Shown: one piece after another, positions 14,562-22,258 of the stretch
How the letters are laid out: each line of letters begins with the position of its first letter
How positions within the stretch are numbered: the stretch's first letter is position 1
Assembly (NCBI GenBank): GCA_018365815.1
Contig: JAGZJH010000036.1
Location: 1 to 22,308 of the forward strand
Reading direction: 5' to 3'
Length of the DNA stretch: 22,308 bases
Source of the DNA: Erysipelotrichaceae bacterium
GTDB lineage: Bacteria > Bacillota_I > Bacilli_A > Erysipelotrichales > Coprobacillaceae
Notes under the pieces: generated by a model
The model's input: the letters and a program-made list of their open reading frames with translations, nothing else
Told to the model about the DNA's origin: nothing
Databases searched by the model: none
Made by a program: the position numbers and the translations under genes

Positions 14562-14957
14562 TTACCAAATATAAGCTAACACTTCTCCACCGATTTGTTT
14601 AGCTCTTGCTTCTTTATCAGTCATAATACCTTGAGAAGTAGATAAGATAACGATTCCTAAACCATTTAATACTTTAGGAATTTCATTTACTTTAACATAA
14701 GTACGTAATCCTGGTTTAGAAATTCTTTTTAAACCTGTAATTACTCTATCATTACCTTTGTATTTTAATGTGATAGTGATATTTCTAGTTGCCACTTCAC
14801 CTTCGACTTTATAATCTTTAATAAATCCTTCATTCTTTAAAATTTCAGCAATTGAAACTTTTAAATTAGATGCTGGAACTACAACTGTTTCATGACGTTG
14901 TTGGTTAGCATTACGGATTCTTGTTAACATATCTGCAATTGGATCTGTCATTACCAT
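14562..14957 (-). CDS. rpsH: 30S ribosomal protein S8
   Basis: S8 is a primary 16S rRNA binder and in E. coli represses the spc operon. From MVMTDPIADMLTRIRNANQQ the product has 131 residues, matching Bacillus S8. The C-terminal STSQGIMTDKEARAKQIGGE is the family signature. I chose the ATG at 14957 because GGAGG (14966-14970) lies 8 nt upstream. A TTG two codons earlier would be only 2 nt from it. The 45-nt gap before the gene is among the longest in the operon, but I saw no clear structure in it. Confidence 0.96.
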   Translation of the reverse strand: MVMTDPIADMLTRIRNANQQRHETVVVPASNLKVSIAEILKNEGFIKDYKVEGEVATRNITITLKYKGNDRVITGLKRISKPGLRTYVKVNEIPKVLNGLGIVILSTSQGIMTDKEARAKQIGGEVLAYIW

Positions 14958-15002
14958 CTGCAAGTCCTCCTTCCACTTGGATCTTTATATCTAAAATCAA
15001 TT

Positions 15003-15188
15003 TTACCAGCTTGATTTTTTAACACCTGGAATTTCACCTTTATAAGCTAATTCACGGAAACAAATACGACAAAGTTTGAATTTACGAATTACTGAATGTG
15101 GTCTACCACAACGTTCGCAACGTGTATATTCACGTACTTTAAACTTTTGAGGACGTTGTTGTTTCACTTTCATAGATGTTTTAGCCAT
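15003..15188 (-). CDS. rpsN: 30S ribosomal protein S14, zinc-binding type
   Basis: This 61-residue S14 is the short C+ form. Cys24, Cys27, Cys40 and Cys43 (CERCGRPHSV...LCRICFRELA) bind zinc. It ends with IPGVKKSSW, the typical C-terminus. It belongs to the 30S head. Being in the spc segment, it is the housekeeping copy, and a zinc-free paralogue may exist elsewhere. AAGGAGG lies upstream of the ATG. Confidence 0.97.
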   Translation of the reverse strand: MAKTSMKVKQQRPQKFKVREYTRCERCGRPHSVIRKFKLCRICFRELAYKGEIPGVKKSSW

Positions 15189-15203
15189 ATATATGTCCTC
15201 CTT

Positions 15204-15743
15204 CTATTTTTGGAAAGGCATTCCTAATTGTGCTAATAATTCACGACCTTCTTGGTCAGTATTAGCTGTAGTTACAATTACAATGTCCATTCCTCTTACT
15301 TTATTTACTTTATCGAAATTAATTTCAGGGAAGATTAATTGTTCTTTTACACCTAAAGTGTAGTTTCCTCTACCATCGAAAGAATCTTTAGAAACACCTC
15401 TAAAATCTCTTACACGAGGTAAACTGATAGAAACTAATTTATCTAAGAATTCGAACATTTTTTCACCACGTAAAGTTACTTTACAACCAATTGGCATACC
15501 TTCACGTAATTTAAACCCTGCGATTGATTTTTTAGCTCTAGTTACAACAGGTTTTTGTCCTGTAATTTGAGTTAATTCATTAACAGCGTCGTCTAACACT
15601 TTTGAATTAGAAACTGCATCTCCAACTCCCATGTTGATAACAATTTTTTCAATAGCTGGAACTTCCATTACTGAAGAATAATTGAATTTTTCCATTAATG
15701 ATTTAACAATTTCATTTTTATAACGTGCTTGTAAACGGTTCAT
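15204..15743 (-). CDS. rplE: 50S ribosomal protein L5
   Basis: L5 binds 5S rRNA and contacts P-site tRNA. The 179-residue product shows MNRLQARYKNEIVKSLMEKF, KIVINMGVGDAVSN, GQKPVVTRAKKSIAGFKLRE and FPEINFDKVNKVRGMDIVIV, all family signatures at normal positions. The length equals that of Bacillus L5. AAGGAGG precedes the ATG. Confidence 0.98.
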   Translation of the reverse strand: MNRLQARYKNEIVKSLMEKFNYSSVMEVPAIEKIVINMGVGDAVSNSKVLDDAVNELTQITGQKPVVTRAKKSIAGFKLREGMPIGCKVTLRGEKMFEFLDKLVSISLPRVRDFRGVSKDSFDGRGNYTLGVKEQLIFPEINFDKVNKVRGMDIVIVTTANTDQEGRELLAQLGMPFQK

Positions 15744-15761
15744 TACTTATGTCCTCCTTCC

Positions 15762-16088
15762 CTATTTTTTCTTACCTTTTTTATCAATTTGAGTTCCTGA
15801 TTTTTTTGCTACACGAACTTTGCGTCCATCTACATATTCGTAACCAATTTTTGAAACGGCTTTAGCTTTTTCATCATAATAAGCTACGTTAGATACATGG
15901 ATTGGTGCTTCTCTAGTGATAATACCACCTTCAGTATCTTGTTGTGATGGTTTAATATGTTTAGTTACCATATTAATACCTTCAACAATTACTCTATTTT
16001 CTTTAGCAATAGTTTGTAGTACTTCACCTTGTTTACCTTTATCTTTACCTGCGATAACTTCTACTTTGTCACCTACACGTATTCTCAT
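15762..16088 (-). CDS. rplX: 50S ribosomal protein L24
   Basis: L24 starts 50S assembly and lies at the exit tunnel rim. The 108 residues carry the KOW motif GDKVEVIAGKDKGKQGEVLQ at the N-terminus and VEGINMVTKHIKPSQQ after it. It has a lysine-rich end. AGGAGGT lies about 8 nt before the ATG. It sits between rplN and rplE as expected. Confidence 0.97.
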   Translation of the reverse strand: MRIRVGDKVEVIAGKDKGKQGEVLQTIAKENRVIVEGINMVTKHIKPSQQDTEGGIITREAPIHVSNVAYYDEKAKAVSKIGYEYVDGRKVRVAKKSGTQIDKKGKKK

Positions 16089-16103
16089 TTCTAGTACCTC
16101 CTA

Positions 16104-16472
16104 CTATAATACTTCAGGAGCTAATGACACGATTTTCATGAAATCTGCATCTCTTAACTCTCTGGCAACAGGACCAAAAATACGAGTCCCTTTAGGTGAT
16201 TTATCATCTTTAATAATTACAACAGCGTTGTCATCAAATTTGATATAAGAACCATTACTACGTCCTACACCATATTTAGTTCTAACGATTACTGCTTTAA
16301 CTACATCACCTTTTTTTACAGAACCACCTGGAGTGGCATGTTTAACTGTACAAACAACAATATCACCAATATTACTTGATTTTCTATTTGAACCACCAAG
16401 ATTTCTAATGACAAGAACTTCTTTAGCTCCTGTATTGTCAGCTACTTTTAATCTAGATTCATTTTGGATCAT
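16104..16472 (-). CDS. rplN: 50S ribosomal protein L14
   Basis: L14 sits at the subunit interface and forms a bridge to 16S rRNA. The 122-residue product starts MIQNESRLKVADNTGAKEVL and includes VIVRTKYGVGRSNGSYIKFD and GTRIFGPVARELRDADFMKI, the family signatures. The length is exact. AAAGGAGG lies upstream. It marks the start of the spc segment, but there is only a 27-nt gap after rpsQ, so it is joined to the S10 segment. Confidence 0.98.
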   Translation of the reverse strand: MIQNESRLKVADNTGAKEVLVIRNLGGSNRKSSNIGDIVVCTVKHATPGGSVKKGDVVKAVIVRTKYGVGRSNGSYIKFDDNAVVIIKDDKSPKGTRIFGPVARELRDADFMKIVSLAPEVL

Positions 16473-16499
16473 CTCTGATTAACCTCCTTTCGAAGCATT

Positions 16500-16760
16500 C
16501 TAAATAATTTCAGCTTTTTTAACTACTTCAACTAAACGGAAATGTTTTGTTGCAGATAGTGGTCTTGTTTCCATAATTGTTACAGTATCACCCATTTTTG
16601 CAATACCTTCTTCGTCATGAGCTTTAAACTTTTTAGAAGATTTAACACGTTTACCGTACAATTTATGTTTAACATGAGTTTCAACTAATACTGTAATTGT
16701 TTTATCCATTTTATCAGATACAACTGTTCCAGTATAAACTTTACGACTATTTCTTTCCAT
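16500..16760 (-). CDS. rpsQ: 30S ribosomal protein S17
   Basis: S17 is a primary 16S rRNA binder with an OB fold. The 86 residues include RKVYTGTVVSDKMDKTITVL, the KLYGKRVKSSKKFKAHDE stretch and ETRPLSATKHFRLVEVV, all standard. AAGGAGG lies upstream of the ATG, 12 nt after rpmC. Confidence 0.98.
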   Translation of the reverse strand: MERNSRKVYTGTVVSDKMDKTITVLVETHVKHKLYGKRVKSSKKFKAHDEEGIAKMGDTVTIMETRPLSATKHFRLVEVVKKAEII

Positions 16761-16772
16761 TGTTTAACCTCC

Positions 16773-16967
16773 TTATTTGTTTAATTCTCTTTCTCTAATT
16801 ACTGTTTTAATTTTAGCGATTGATTTACGTACTTGTCTAACACGTGCTGTGTTTTCTAATTGACCTGTTGCTTGTTGGAATCTTAATTCAAACAATTCTT
16901 TTTTGAACTCTTCTACTTTGTTAAGTAATTCTTGAGTTTCTATATTTCTAATTTCTTGAACTTTCAT
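16773..16967 (-). CDS. rpmC: 50S ribosomal protein L29
   Basis: L29 is a helical hairpin near the tunnel exit, where trigger factor and SRP dock. The 64-residue product (VEEFKKELFELRFQQATGQL, then NTARVRQVRKSIAKIKTV) has the family pattern and length. The ribosome site AAAGGTGAG lies in the last codons of rplP, so the two are likely coupled. Confidence 0.97.
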   Translation of the reverse strand: MKVQEIRNIETQELLNKVEEFKKELFELRFQQATGQLENTARVRQVRKSIAKIKTVIRERELNK

Positions 16968-16969
16968 AA

Positions 16970-17380
16970 TTACTCACCTTTCTTAACAATTTTACATTTG
17001 ATAGGTAATTTATGAGAAGCAAGTCTTAAGGCTTCACGAGCTACTGACTCTTCTACACCTGCAACTTCAAACATTACTCTACCTTCTTTTACTACTGCTA
17101 CCCATTCTTCTGGTGAACCTTTACCAGAACCCATACGTACTTCCAATGGTTTTTTTGTTTTTGCTAAATGAGGGAAGATTCTAATCCATACTTGTCCACC
17201 ACGTTTCATGTGACGGTTCATGGCGATACGTGCTGCTTCGATTTGACGACTTGTAATCCAAGCACCTTCAGCGGCTTTTAATCCATATTCTCCAAATGAT
17301 ACTTCAGCTCCACCTTTAGTTTTACCTTCGTATTTAATTCTATGTGGTCTTCTGTATTTTGTTCTTTTAGGCATTAACAT
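16970..17380 (-). CDS. rplP: 50S ribosomal protein L16
   Basis: L16 lies near the A site and helps organise the peptidyl transferase region. The 136 residues start MLMPKRTKYRRPHRIKYEGK and include GAWITSRQIEAARIAMNRHM and EVRMGSGKGSPEEWVAVV, all diagnostic. The ATG lies 2 nt after the rpsC stop, with the AAGGGG ribosome site inside the end of rpsC. The C-terminal tail is a few residues shorter than in Bacillus. Confidence 0.98.
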   Translation of the reverse strand: MLMPKRTKYRRPHRIKYEGKTKGGAEVSFGEYGLKAAEGAWITSRQIEAARIAMNRHMKRGGQVWIRIFPHLAKTKKPLEVRMGSGKGSPEEWVAVVKEGRVMFEVAGVEESVAREALRLASHKLPIKCKIVKKGE

Positions 17381-17382
17381 GG

Positions 17383-18036
17383 TTATTTATCCCCTTTCTT
17401 CTTTTCAGGTAAGATTTCTCCCTTGCAAATCCAAACTTTAACTCCTAATTTACCATAAGTAGTATCAGCTTCTGCAGTAGCATAATCAATGTCAGCTCTT
17501 AATGTATGAAGAGGTACATTTCCTTCAGAGTAACCTTCAGCACGAGCCATATCAGCTCCACCTAAACGACCTGAAACACTTGTTTTAATTCCTTTTGCAC
17601 CAGCTCTCATTGCTCTTTGAATAGCACGTTTTTGAACTGTTCTAAATGAAGCACGATTTTCTAATTGTTCCGCAATGCTGTTTGCAACTAATTGAGCAAC
17701 AACATCTGGAGTTTTAATTTCAACGATATTGATAAACACTTGTTTATCTCCAGTAATTTTAGATACTTTTTTACGTAATGCTTCTACTGACTCACCATCT
17801 TTACCAATAACAACACCTGGTCTTGCAGTATGTACATATACATTTACACGATTTTTTGTTCTTTCGATTTCAATTCTTGATACAGAAGCAGATTTCAATT
17901 CTTTAGATAAGAATTCACGGATTTTAATGTCTTCATGTAATAATCCTGCGAAATCTTTGTCATTCGCGTACCATCTTGAATCCCAATTACGATTAACGCC
18001 TACACGTAACCCGATTGGATTAACTTTTTGACCCAT
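17383..18036 (-). CDS. rpsC: 30S ribosomal protein S3
   Basis: S3 forms part of the mRNA entry channel. The 217 residues start MGQKVNPIGLRVGVNRNWDS. A KH domain carries GVVIGKDGESVEALRKKVS (GxxG loop GKDG). The C-terminal domain has GRLGGADMARAEGYSEGNVP and ends in a basic tail. GGAGGTT lies upstream of the ATG. The length fits Bacillus S3 (218). Confidence 0.98.
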   Translation of the reverse strand: MGQKVNPIGLRVGVNRNWDSRWYANDKDFAGLLHEDIKIREFLSKELKSASVSRIEIERTKNRVNVYVHTARPGVVIGKDGESVEALRKKVSKITGDKQVFINIVEIKTPDVVAQLVANSIAEQLENRASFRTVQKRAIQRAMRAGAKGIKTSVSGRLGGADMARAEGYSEGNVPLHTLRADIDYATAEADTTYGKLGVKVWICKGEILPEKKKGDK

Positions 18037-18054
18037 TGTGTAACCTCCTTCTAA

Positions 18055-18387
18055 TTATCTTTCATCAACCACTACTGTGATATGACTAGTTCTTTTTAAA
18101 ATTTGAGCTCCACTACCTTTTGCTTTTGTAGTGTATCTTTTTAATGTTGGACCTTCGTCAACATAAATTTCTTTAATAAATAATTTATCTGCATCTAAAC
18201 CATTATTATTTACTGCATTTGAAGCCGCAGATTTAACTACCTTATAAACTGCTGGACTTGCTGATTTGTTAGTATATTCTAAGATACCTAACGCTTCTTT
18301 AACATCTTTACCCCTAACTAAGTCTACAACTAATCTTGTTTTACGAGGGGCAACACGAATCATTTTAGCTGTTGCTCTAGCTTCCAT
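18055..18387 (-). CDS. rplV: 50S ribosomal protein L22
   Basis: L22 has a long beta-hairpin lining the exit tunnel at the macrolide-sensitive constriction. The 110 residues start MEARATAKMIRVAPRKTRLV. The hairpin region reads EGPTLKRYTTKAKGSGAQIL and the end is SHITVVVDER. All parts have usual length, and I see no hairpin insertion or deletion like those linked to macrolide resistance. GGAGG lies upstream of the ATG. Confidence 0.98.
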   Translation of the reverse strand: MEARATAKMIRVAPRKTRLVVDLVRGKDVKEALGILEYTNKSASPAVYKVVKSAASNAVNNNGLDADKLFIKEIYVDEGPTLKRYTTKAKGSGAQILKRTSHITVVVDER

Positions 18388-18404
18388 GTATTCTTCCTCC
18401 TCTC

Positions 18405-18686
18405 TTATTTCTTACCTGTTTTTTTATCGTCTGCATCATGACCATGGTAAGTTCTTGTTGGAGCGAATTCTCCTAATTTATGACCAACCATGTCTTCAGT
18501 AACGTAAACTGGAATATGTTCTTTCCCATTATACACAGCAAATGTATGCTCAATAAATTGAGGGAAAATAGTTGAACGTCTTGACCAAGTTTTAATAACT
18601 TCTTTTTTTCCAGAAGCGTTTAATGCTTCTACTTTTTTCATTAAGTGACCATCTACGAAAGGCCCTTTTTTAAGACTACGTGCCAT
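18405..18686 (-). CDS. rpsS: 30S ribosomal protein S19
   Basis: S19 lies in the 30S head and forms bridges with S13. The 93 residues start MARSLKKGPFVDGHLMKKVE and include IKTWSRRSTIFPQFIEHTFA and VTEDMVGHKLGEFAPTRTYH, the family signatures. The length is normal. AAGGAGG lies upstream of the ATG. Confidence 0.98.
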   Translation of the reverse strand: MARSLKKGPFVDGHLMKKVEALNASGKKEVIKTWSRRSTIFPQFIEHTFAVYNGKEHIPVYVTEDMVGHKLGEFAPTRTYHGHDADDKKTGKK

Positions 18687-18703
18687 TATTTTTTCCTCCT
18701 TTT

Positions 18704-19537
18704 TTATTTAGCATTACGACGACGAACTATTAATTTAGTTGAAGCCTTTTTATTCTTTCTAGTTTTAACACCAAGTGCTTTTTTACCCCAAGGTGTCATA
18801 GGTGCTTTACGTCCAATAGAAGTTCTACCTTCACCACCACCATGAGGGTGATCATTAGGGTTCATTACAGAACCACGAACTGTAGGTCTAACACCTTTCC
18901 ATCTCATACGACCAGCTTTACCATAATTAACTAATCCATGATCTTCATTACCAACAACACCAACAGTTGCAGTACATTTAGCTAAGAATTTTCTAACTTC
19001 ACCAGAAGCTAATCTTACGATTACATATTTATCTTCTTTACCAAGAATTTGAGCAGAAACCCCAGCAGCTCTTGCTACTTGTCCACCTCTACCTGGTGAC
19101 ATTTCAATATTGTGGATAACTGTACCTTCAGGCATATTTCCCATTGGTAATGAGTTACCTACTTTAATATCTGCGTTTTCAGCTGCGATAATTTCCATAC
19201 CAACTTCTAATCCTTTTGGTGCTAAGATATATCTTTTTTCACCATCTAAATAGTTGATTAATGCAATGTTTGCAGTTCTGTTTGGATCATATTCAATAGT
19301 TGCTACTTTACCAGGGATGTTGAATTTATTACGTTTAAAATCAATAATACGATATAAACGTTTATGTCCTCCACCATGGTGACGAGTAGTGATCACACCT
19401 TGATTGTTACGACCACCTTTTTTCGAAAAACGAACAACTAGTGATTTCTCAGGTTTATTTGTTGTAATTTCATCATAAGTTAATGATGTCATATTACGAC
19501 GACCATTTGTGACTGGCTTATACTTTTTAATTGCCAT
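18704..19537 (-). CDS. rplB: 50S ribosomal protein L2
   Basis: L2 is needed for subunit joining and peptidyl transferase activity. From MAIKKYKPVTNGRRNMTSL the product has 277 residues, the standard length. Signatures include GGGHKRLYRIIDFKR, RGGQVARAAGVSAQILGKED and the C-terminal VRGSVMNPNDHPHGGGEGR, with the conserved histidine region near the catalytic centre. I chose the ATG at 19537 because AGGAGG lies 9 nt upstream. A longer in-frame start 12 codons earlier adds residues absent from the family. Confidence 0.97.
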   Translation of the reverse strand: MAIKKYKPVTNGRRNMTSLTYDEITTNKPEKSLVVRFSKKGGRNNQGVITTRHHGGGHKRLYRIIDFKRNKFNIPGKVATIEYDPNRTANIALINYLDGEKRYILAPKGLEVGMEIIAAENADIKVGNSLPMGNMPEGTVIHNIEMSPGRGGQVARAAGVSAQILGKEDKYVIVRLASGEVRKFLAKCTATVGVVGNEDHGLVNYGKAGRMRWKGVRPTVRGSVMNPNDHPHGGGEGRTSIGRKAPMTPWGKKALGVKTRKNKKASTKLIVRRRNAK

Positions 19538-19584
19538 CTCTAGTTTCCTCCTACTTTTCTGGGCAAATCCCAATATTTTTTCAA

Positions 19585-19875
19585 TTATTCTTCACCGAAT
19601 AAGTTAATTGAATCTCCTTCAGCTAATGTAACAATAGCTTTTTTTCTTCTATTTGTTTTACCTACGTATTTTCCAACACGTTTAGTTTTAGCTTTAACTC
19701 TCATTGTATTAACGTTAACCACTTTTACATTAAACATTTTTTCAACAGCGTGTTTAATTTCAATTTTGTTAGCATCTAATTCTACATCGAAAGTATATTT
19801 ATTTTCTTCAGCTTGTAAAGTTAAAGATCTTTCTGTTAACACAGGTTTCTTTAATACATCAGTAATATGTGCCAT
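19585..19875 (-). CDS. rplW: 50S ribosomal protein L23
   Basis: L23 lies at the tunnel exit and is the main dock for trigger factor. The 96 residues show DVLKKPVLTERSLTLQAEEN, the AVEKMFNVKVVNVNTMRVK signature and a basic loop KTKRVGKYVGKTNRRKKA. The ATG overlaps the rplD stop (TAATG) and AGGAGG lies in the end of rplD, so the two are coupled. Confidence 0.97.
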   Translation of the reverse strand: MAHITDVLKKPVLTERSLTLQAEENKYTFDVELDANKIEIKHAVEKMFNVKVVNVNTMRVKAKTKRVGKYVGKTNRRKKAIVTLAEGDSINLFGEE

Positions 19876-20498
19876 TATGCTAGCACCTCCTCAATTGCTT
19901 TTACAGCAGCTTCAGTAATAATTAGTTTATTTGAGTTCATTACATCATAAACATTAATTCCTTTAGCATCTAATAACATTACACCAGGAATGTTTCTTGC
20001 TGATAATGCAACATTTTCATTAATTTCATCAACAACAATTAAAGTTTTTCTTGGAGCTTCTAAGTTCCCCAAAACTCTAATCATTTCTTTTGTTTTTGGA
20101 GCTTCCATAACAATTTGATCTAAAACCATTAATTCAGAATCAATTACTTTGCAAGATAAAGCAGATCTTAATGCAAGTCTACCAACTTTACGATTGATTT
20201 TGAAACCATATTTTCTTGGTTTAGGACCGAATACAACTCCTCCACCACGCCATTGAGGTGCACGAATTGAACCTTGTCTTGCTCTACCAGTACCTTTTTG
20301 TCTCCATGGTTTTTTACCACCACCAGCAACTTCTGTACGATTTTTTACTTTATGTGTTCCTTGTCTAATTGATGCTCTTTGTAATAAAACCATATCAAAC
20401 ATCGCTTGTTTGTTTGGCTCAATACCAAATACTGCATCATTTAATTCGATTTCTTTTACATTAGCACCTTCTTGGTTGTATACTGCAACTTTTGCCAT
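19875..20498 (-). CDS. rplD: 50S ribosomal protein L4
   Basis: L4 is an early 50S protein with an extended loop lining the tunnel. In E. coli it also represses the S10 operon. The 207 residues contain RQGTHKVKNRTEVAGGGKKP, WRQKGTGRARQGSIRAPQW (the tunnel loop) and VVFGPKPRKYGFKINRKV. The length matches Bacillus L4. The basic tunnel-loop sequence looks like wild type. AAGGAGG lies upstream of the ATG. Confidence 0.98.
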   Translation of the reverse strand: MAKVAVYNQEGANVKEIELNDAVFGIEPNKQAMFDMVLLQRASIRQGTHKVKNRTEVAGGGKKPWRQKGTGRARQGSIRAPQWRGGGVVFGPKPRKYGFKINRKVGRLALRSALSCKVIDSELMVLDQIVMEAPKTKEMIRVLGNLEAPRKTLIVVDEINENVALSARNIPGVMLLDAKGINVYDVMNSNKLIITEAAVKAIEEVLA

Positions 20499-20522
20499 TT
20501 GTAAAATCCTCCTTCCCTACAA

Positions 20523-21245
20523 TTATTCTGCAGCTTCTGCTGTTACTTCAGCAGCTGCTTCTACATTTTCATTTACTGGTTGTTGATTAATTACTAATTC
20601 AACAGCAGGATTAACTTTACCACTTGCTTTAACTGCAGATTTAACAATTACTAAACCTCTTTTTGGTCCAGGAACAGAACCTTTGATTAATAATAAGTTG
20701 TTATCTACATCTACTGCGATTACTTCTAAGTTTTGCACAGTTCTAGTAACGTTACCCATTTGTCCAGGTAATTTTTTACCAGGTAAAATACGGTTTGGTG
20801 CGATTGGCCCCATTGAACCTACGATTCTATGAGCACCTGAACCATGTCCTTTTGGCCCGATACTATGACCATGTCTTTTTATAACACCTTGATAACCTTT
20901 ACCTTTTGAAGTACCAGTTACATCTACTACTTCGCCAGCTACAAAGCTATCAACTTTAATTAAGTCTCCAACTTCATAACTCATCATTTCGCTACCACGA
21001 AATTCTCTAACGAAGCGCTTAGGGGCAGTATTTGCTTTTGCAGCAATCCCTTTTTCAGGTTTATTTGCTAAACCTTCTCTTTTGTCTTCAAATCCAACTT
21101 GGACTGATTCATAACCGTCGTTTTCTACAGTTTTTTTCTGTAACACTACATTTGGAGTAGCTTCTACAACAGTTACAGGAATTAAAGACCCATCAGTTGT
21201 AAATACTTGAGTCATTCCTAATTTACGACCTAAGATTCCTTTCAT
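20523..21245 (-). CDS. rplC: 50S ribosomal protein L3 with an extended acidic C-terminal tail
   Basis: L3 is one of the first proteins to bind 23S rRNA, and its loop reaches the peptidyl transferase centre. The 240-residue product starts MKGILGRKLGMTQVFTTDGS and includes VTGTSKGKGYQGVIKRHGH, GSMGPIAPNRILPGKKLPGQ and KGSVPGPKRGLVIVKSAVK. Bacillus L3 has about 209 residues. The surplus is a C-terminal tail of roughly 30 residues rich in Glu, Ala and Val, ending NENVEAAAEVTAEAAE, with no Lys or Arg in the last 25 or so. The ribosome site is the weaker AAGGTG. Confidence 0.97.
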   Translation of the reverse strand: MKGILGRKLGMTQVFTTDGSLIPVTVVEATPNVVLQKKTVENDGYESVQVGFEDKREGLANKPEKGIAAKANTAPKRFVREFRGSEMMSYEVGDLIKVDSFVAGEVVDVTGTSKGKGYQGVIKRHGHSIGPKGHGSGAHRIVGSMGPIAPNRILPGKKLPGQMGNVTRTVQNLEVIAVDVDNNLLLIKGSVPGPKRGLVIVKSAVKASGKVNPAVELVINQQPVNENVEAAAEVTAEAAE

Positions 21246-21270
21246 GAGTTACACCTTTTAACCTTTCTTA

Positions 21271-21579
21271 CTATAATTTAATTTCAATATCCACACCACT
21301 TGGTAATTCTAAACGAGTTAAAACATCAATTGTTTCAGGTGTTGGATTAACAATGTCGATTAAACGCTTGTGTGTTCTAATTTCGAATTGTTCACGTGAA
21401 TCTTTATATTTGTGAACCGCTCTCAATACAGTGTACACCTCTTTTTCAGTTGGTAAAGGTACAGGACCTACCACTTGAGCACCAGTTTTTTTAGCTGCTG
21501 CTACAATTTTTTCAGAAGACCCATCTAAGATCTTATGATCAAACGCCTTTAATCTAATTCTAATTTTGTTATTTGCCAT
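21271..21579 (-). CDS. rpsJ: 30S ribosomal protein S10
   Basis: S10 is a 30S head protein that also pairs with NusB in antitermination. The 102 residues contain IRIRLKAFDHKILDGSSEKI, GPVPLPTEKEVYTVLRAVHK and EQFEIRTHKRLIDIVNPTPE, all diagnostic. AAAGGAGG sits 8 nt before the ATG. It is the first gene of the superoperon, and a structured leader of about 118 nt precedes it. Confidence 0.98.
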   Translation of the reverse strand: MANNKIRIRLKAFDHKILDGSSEKIVAAAKKTGAQVVGPVPLPTEKEVYTVLRAVHKYKDSREQFEIRTHKRLIDIVNPTPETIDVLTRLELPSGVDIEIKL

Positions 21580-21698
21580 GTTTACTTCCTCCTTTCGCCT
21601 ATTTCAATAATAGACTGCTCGATGCGAATTACCTGATACACCGCCATGACAACGTTTATCAGTGTTTCAGCAACCTCGCACTTCATCGCACGTCAACG
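21580..21698 (-). promoter_or_regulatory. Structured 5' leader of the S10 superoperon
   Basis: The predicted untranslated leader of about 118 nt is far less AT-rich than the spacer upstream. Visible pairings on the minus strand are ACACTGATA with the TGTATCAG side (an arm around the GTTGTCATGGCGG loop) and an outer CGATG...CATCG helix. The stretch GTGCGAGGTTGCTG resembles what I remember of S10 leaders in Bacillota. No intrinsic terminator is evident in it, so any control is more likely translational or depends on a protein. Pairings were judged by eye only. Confidence 0.5.
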
Positions 21699-21704
21699 AT
21701 AGTT

Positions 21705-21733
21705 ATTATAGCACAAAGTAATAGTCTAAGCAA
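21705..21733 (-). promoter_or_regulatory. Promoter of the S10-spc-alpha superoperon
   Basis: On the minus strand TTGCTT (21728-21733) and a perfect TATAAT (21705-21710) are 17 nt apart, with an extended -10 TG (TGCTATAAT). The start site is expected near 21698. A- and T-tracts upstream (about 21738-21765) look like an UP element for the alpha C-terminal domain. It is the only strong promoter I found for the next 14.6 kb. Confidence 0.88.
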
Positions 21734-21739
21734 TACTTT

Positions 21740-22230
21740 TTAAAAAAAATTTCGATTTTTTGAGTGCTTATTAAATAATTAAAATTAATATATGTAAAAA
21801 GAATTATCTTGGTAGATGTAGTTTTGAATCACTTCAATTAATAAATACAAATATTAGCAATCTTCATAGAAAATGATTAGCTAAAAAACACTACAAATAA
21901 ATCTTAATATAGTAGATCAAATGGTTCATATGATTAGAATTTTTTTGATAGATTAATGACTTTTAACGTATTAATTAAATTATCAATAATTTTCTATTCA
22001 TATAGATTAATAATAGAAATAATTGAAATTATTTTCTACAAAATCCTTTATACCTAAATATTGAAAATTATTCTATTATTTTCAATATTATAAATGTAAC
22101 AAAATTGTAGATAAAAAGTGTAATAGACAAAAATTACAAATTATAGATTTATGAATAGATAATTTGTATACAAGTAGTACAAATACAATCAATATTAAAC
22201 TACCTATATAAAATGATCATAAAAGGAATA
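21740..22230. other. AT-rich intergenic spacer without genes
   Basis: About 490 bases of very AT-rich DNA separate the 5S rRNA terminator from the S10 promoter. I see no credible ORF or RNA gene. It contains a perfect 12-bp inverted repeat, AATATTGAAAAT (22057-22068) with ATTTTCAATATT (22078-22089), around a 9-nt loop. It also has a 10-bp palindrome TTGTATACAA (22164-22173) and a smaller repeat TTTCTATT/AATAGAAA (21991-21998, 22012-22019). No T-run follows the large repeat, so it is not a standard terminator. Confidence 0.7.
22057..22089. repeat. Perfect 12-bp inverted repeat in the rRNA-S10 spacer
   Basis: AATATTGAAAAT and ATTTTCAATATT are exact reverse complements with a 9-nt loop. The content is almost all A/T, so the stem is weak, and chance is plausible in such AT-rich DNA. 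It could also be a site for an AT-specific DNA-binding protein. Confidence 0.6.
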
Positions 22231-22254
22231 AAAAAAGGTATCCATAAGGATACC
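22231..22254 (-). terminator. Rho-independent terminator of the rRNA operon
   Basis: GGTATCC (22237-22243) and GGATACC (22248-22254) form a perfect 7-bp stem with a 4-nt loop, followed on the minus strand by six T residues. It lies four bases after the 5S rRNA 3' end and should separate the rRNA operon from the S10 promoter. Confidence 0.92.
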
Positions 22255-22258
22255 AATC

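Noticed and set aside
14955..14963. TTG start for rpsH giving two extra residues
   Set aside because: It is only 2 nt from the GGAGG site. The ATG at 14957 has proper spacing and the family start.
17729..18031. Plus-strand open frame of 100 codons
   Set aside because: It is a shadow of rpsC.
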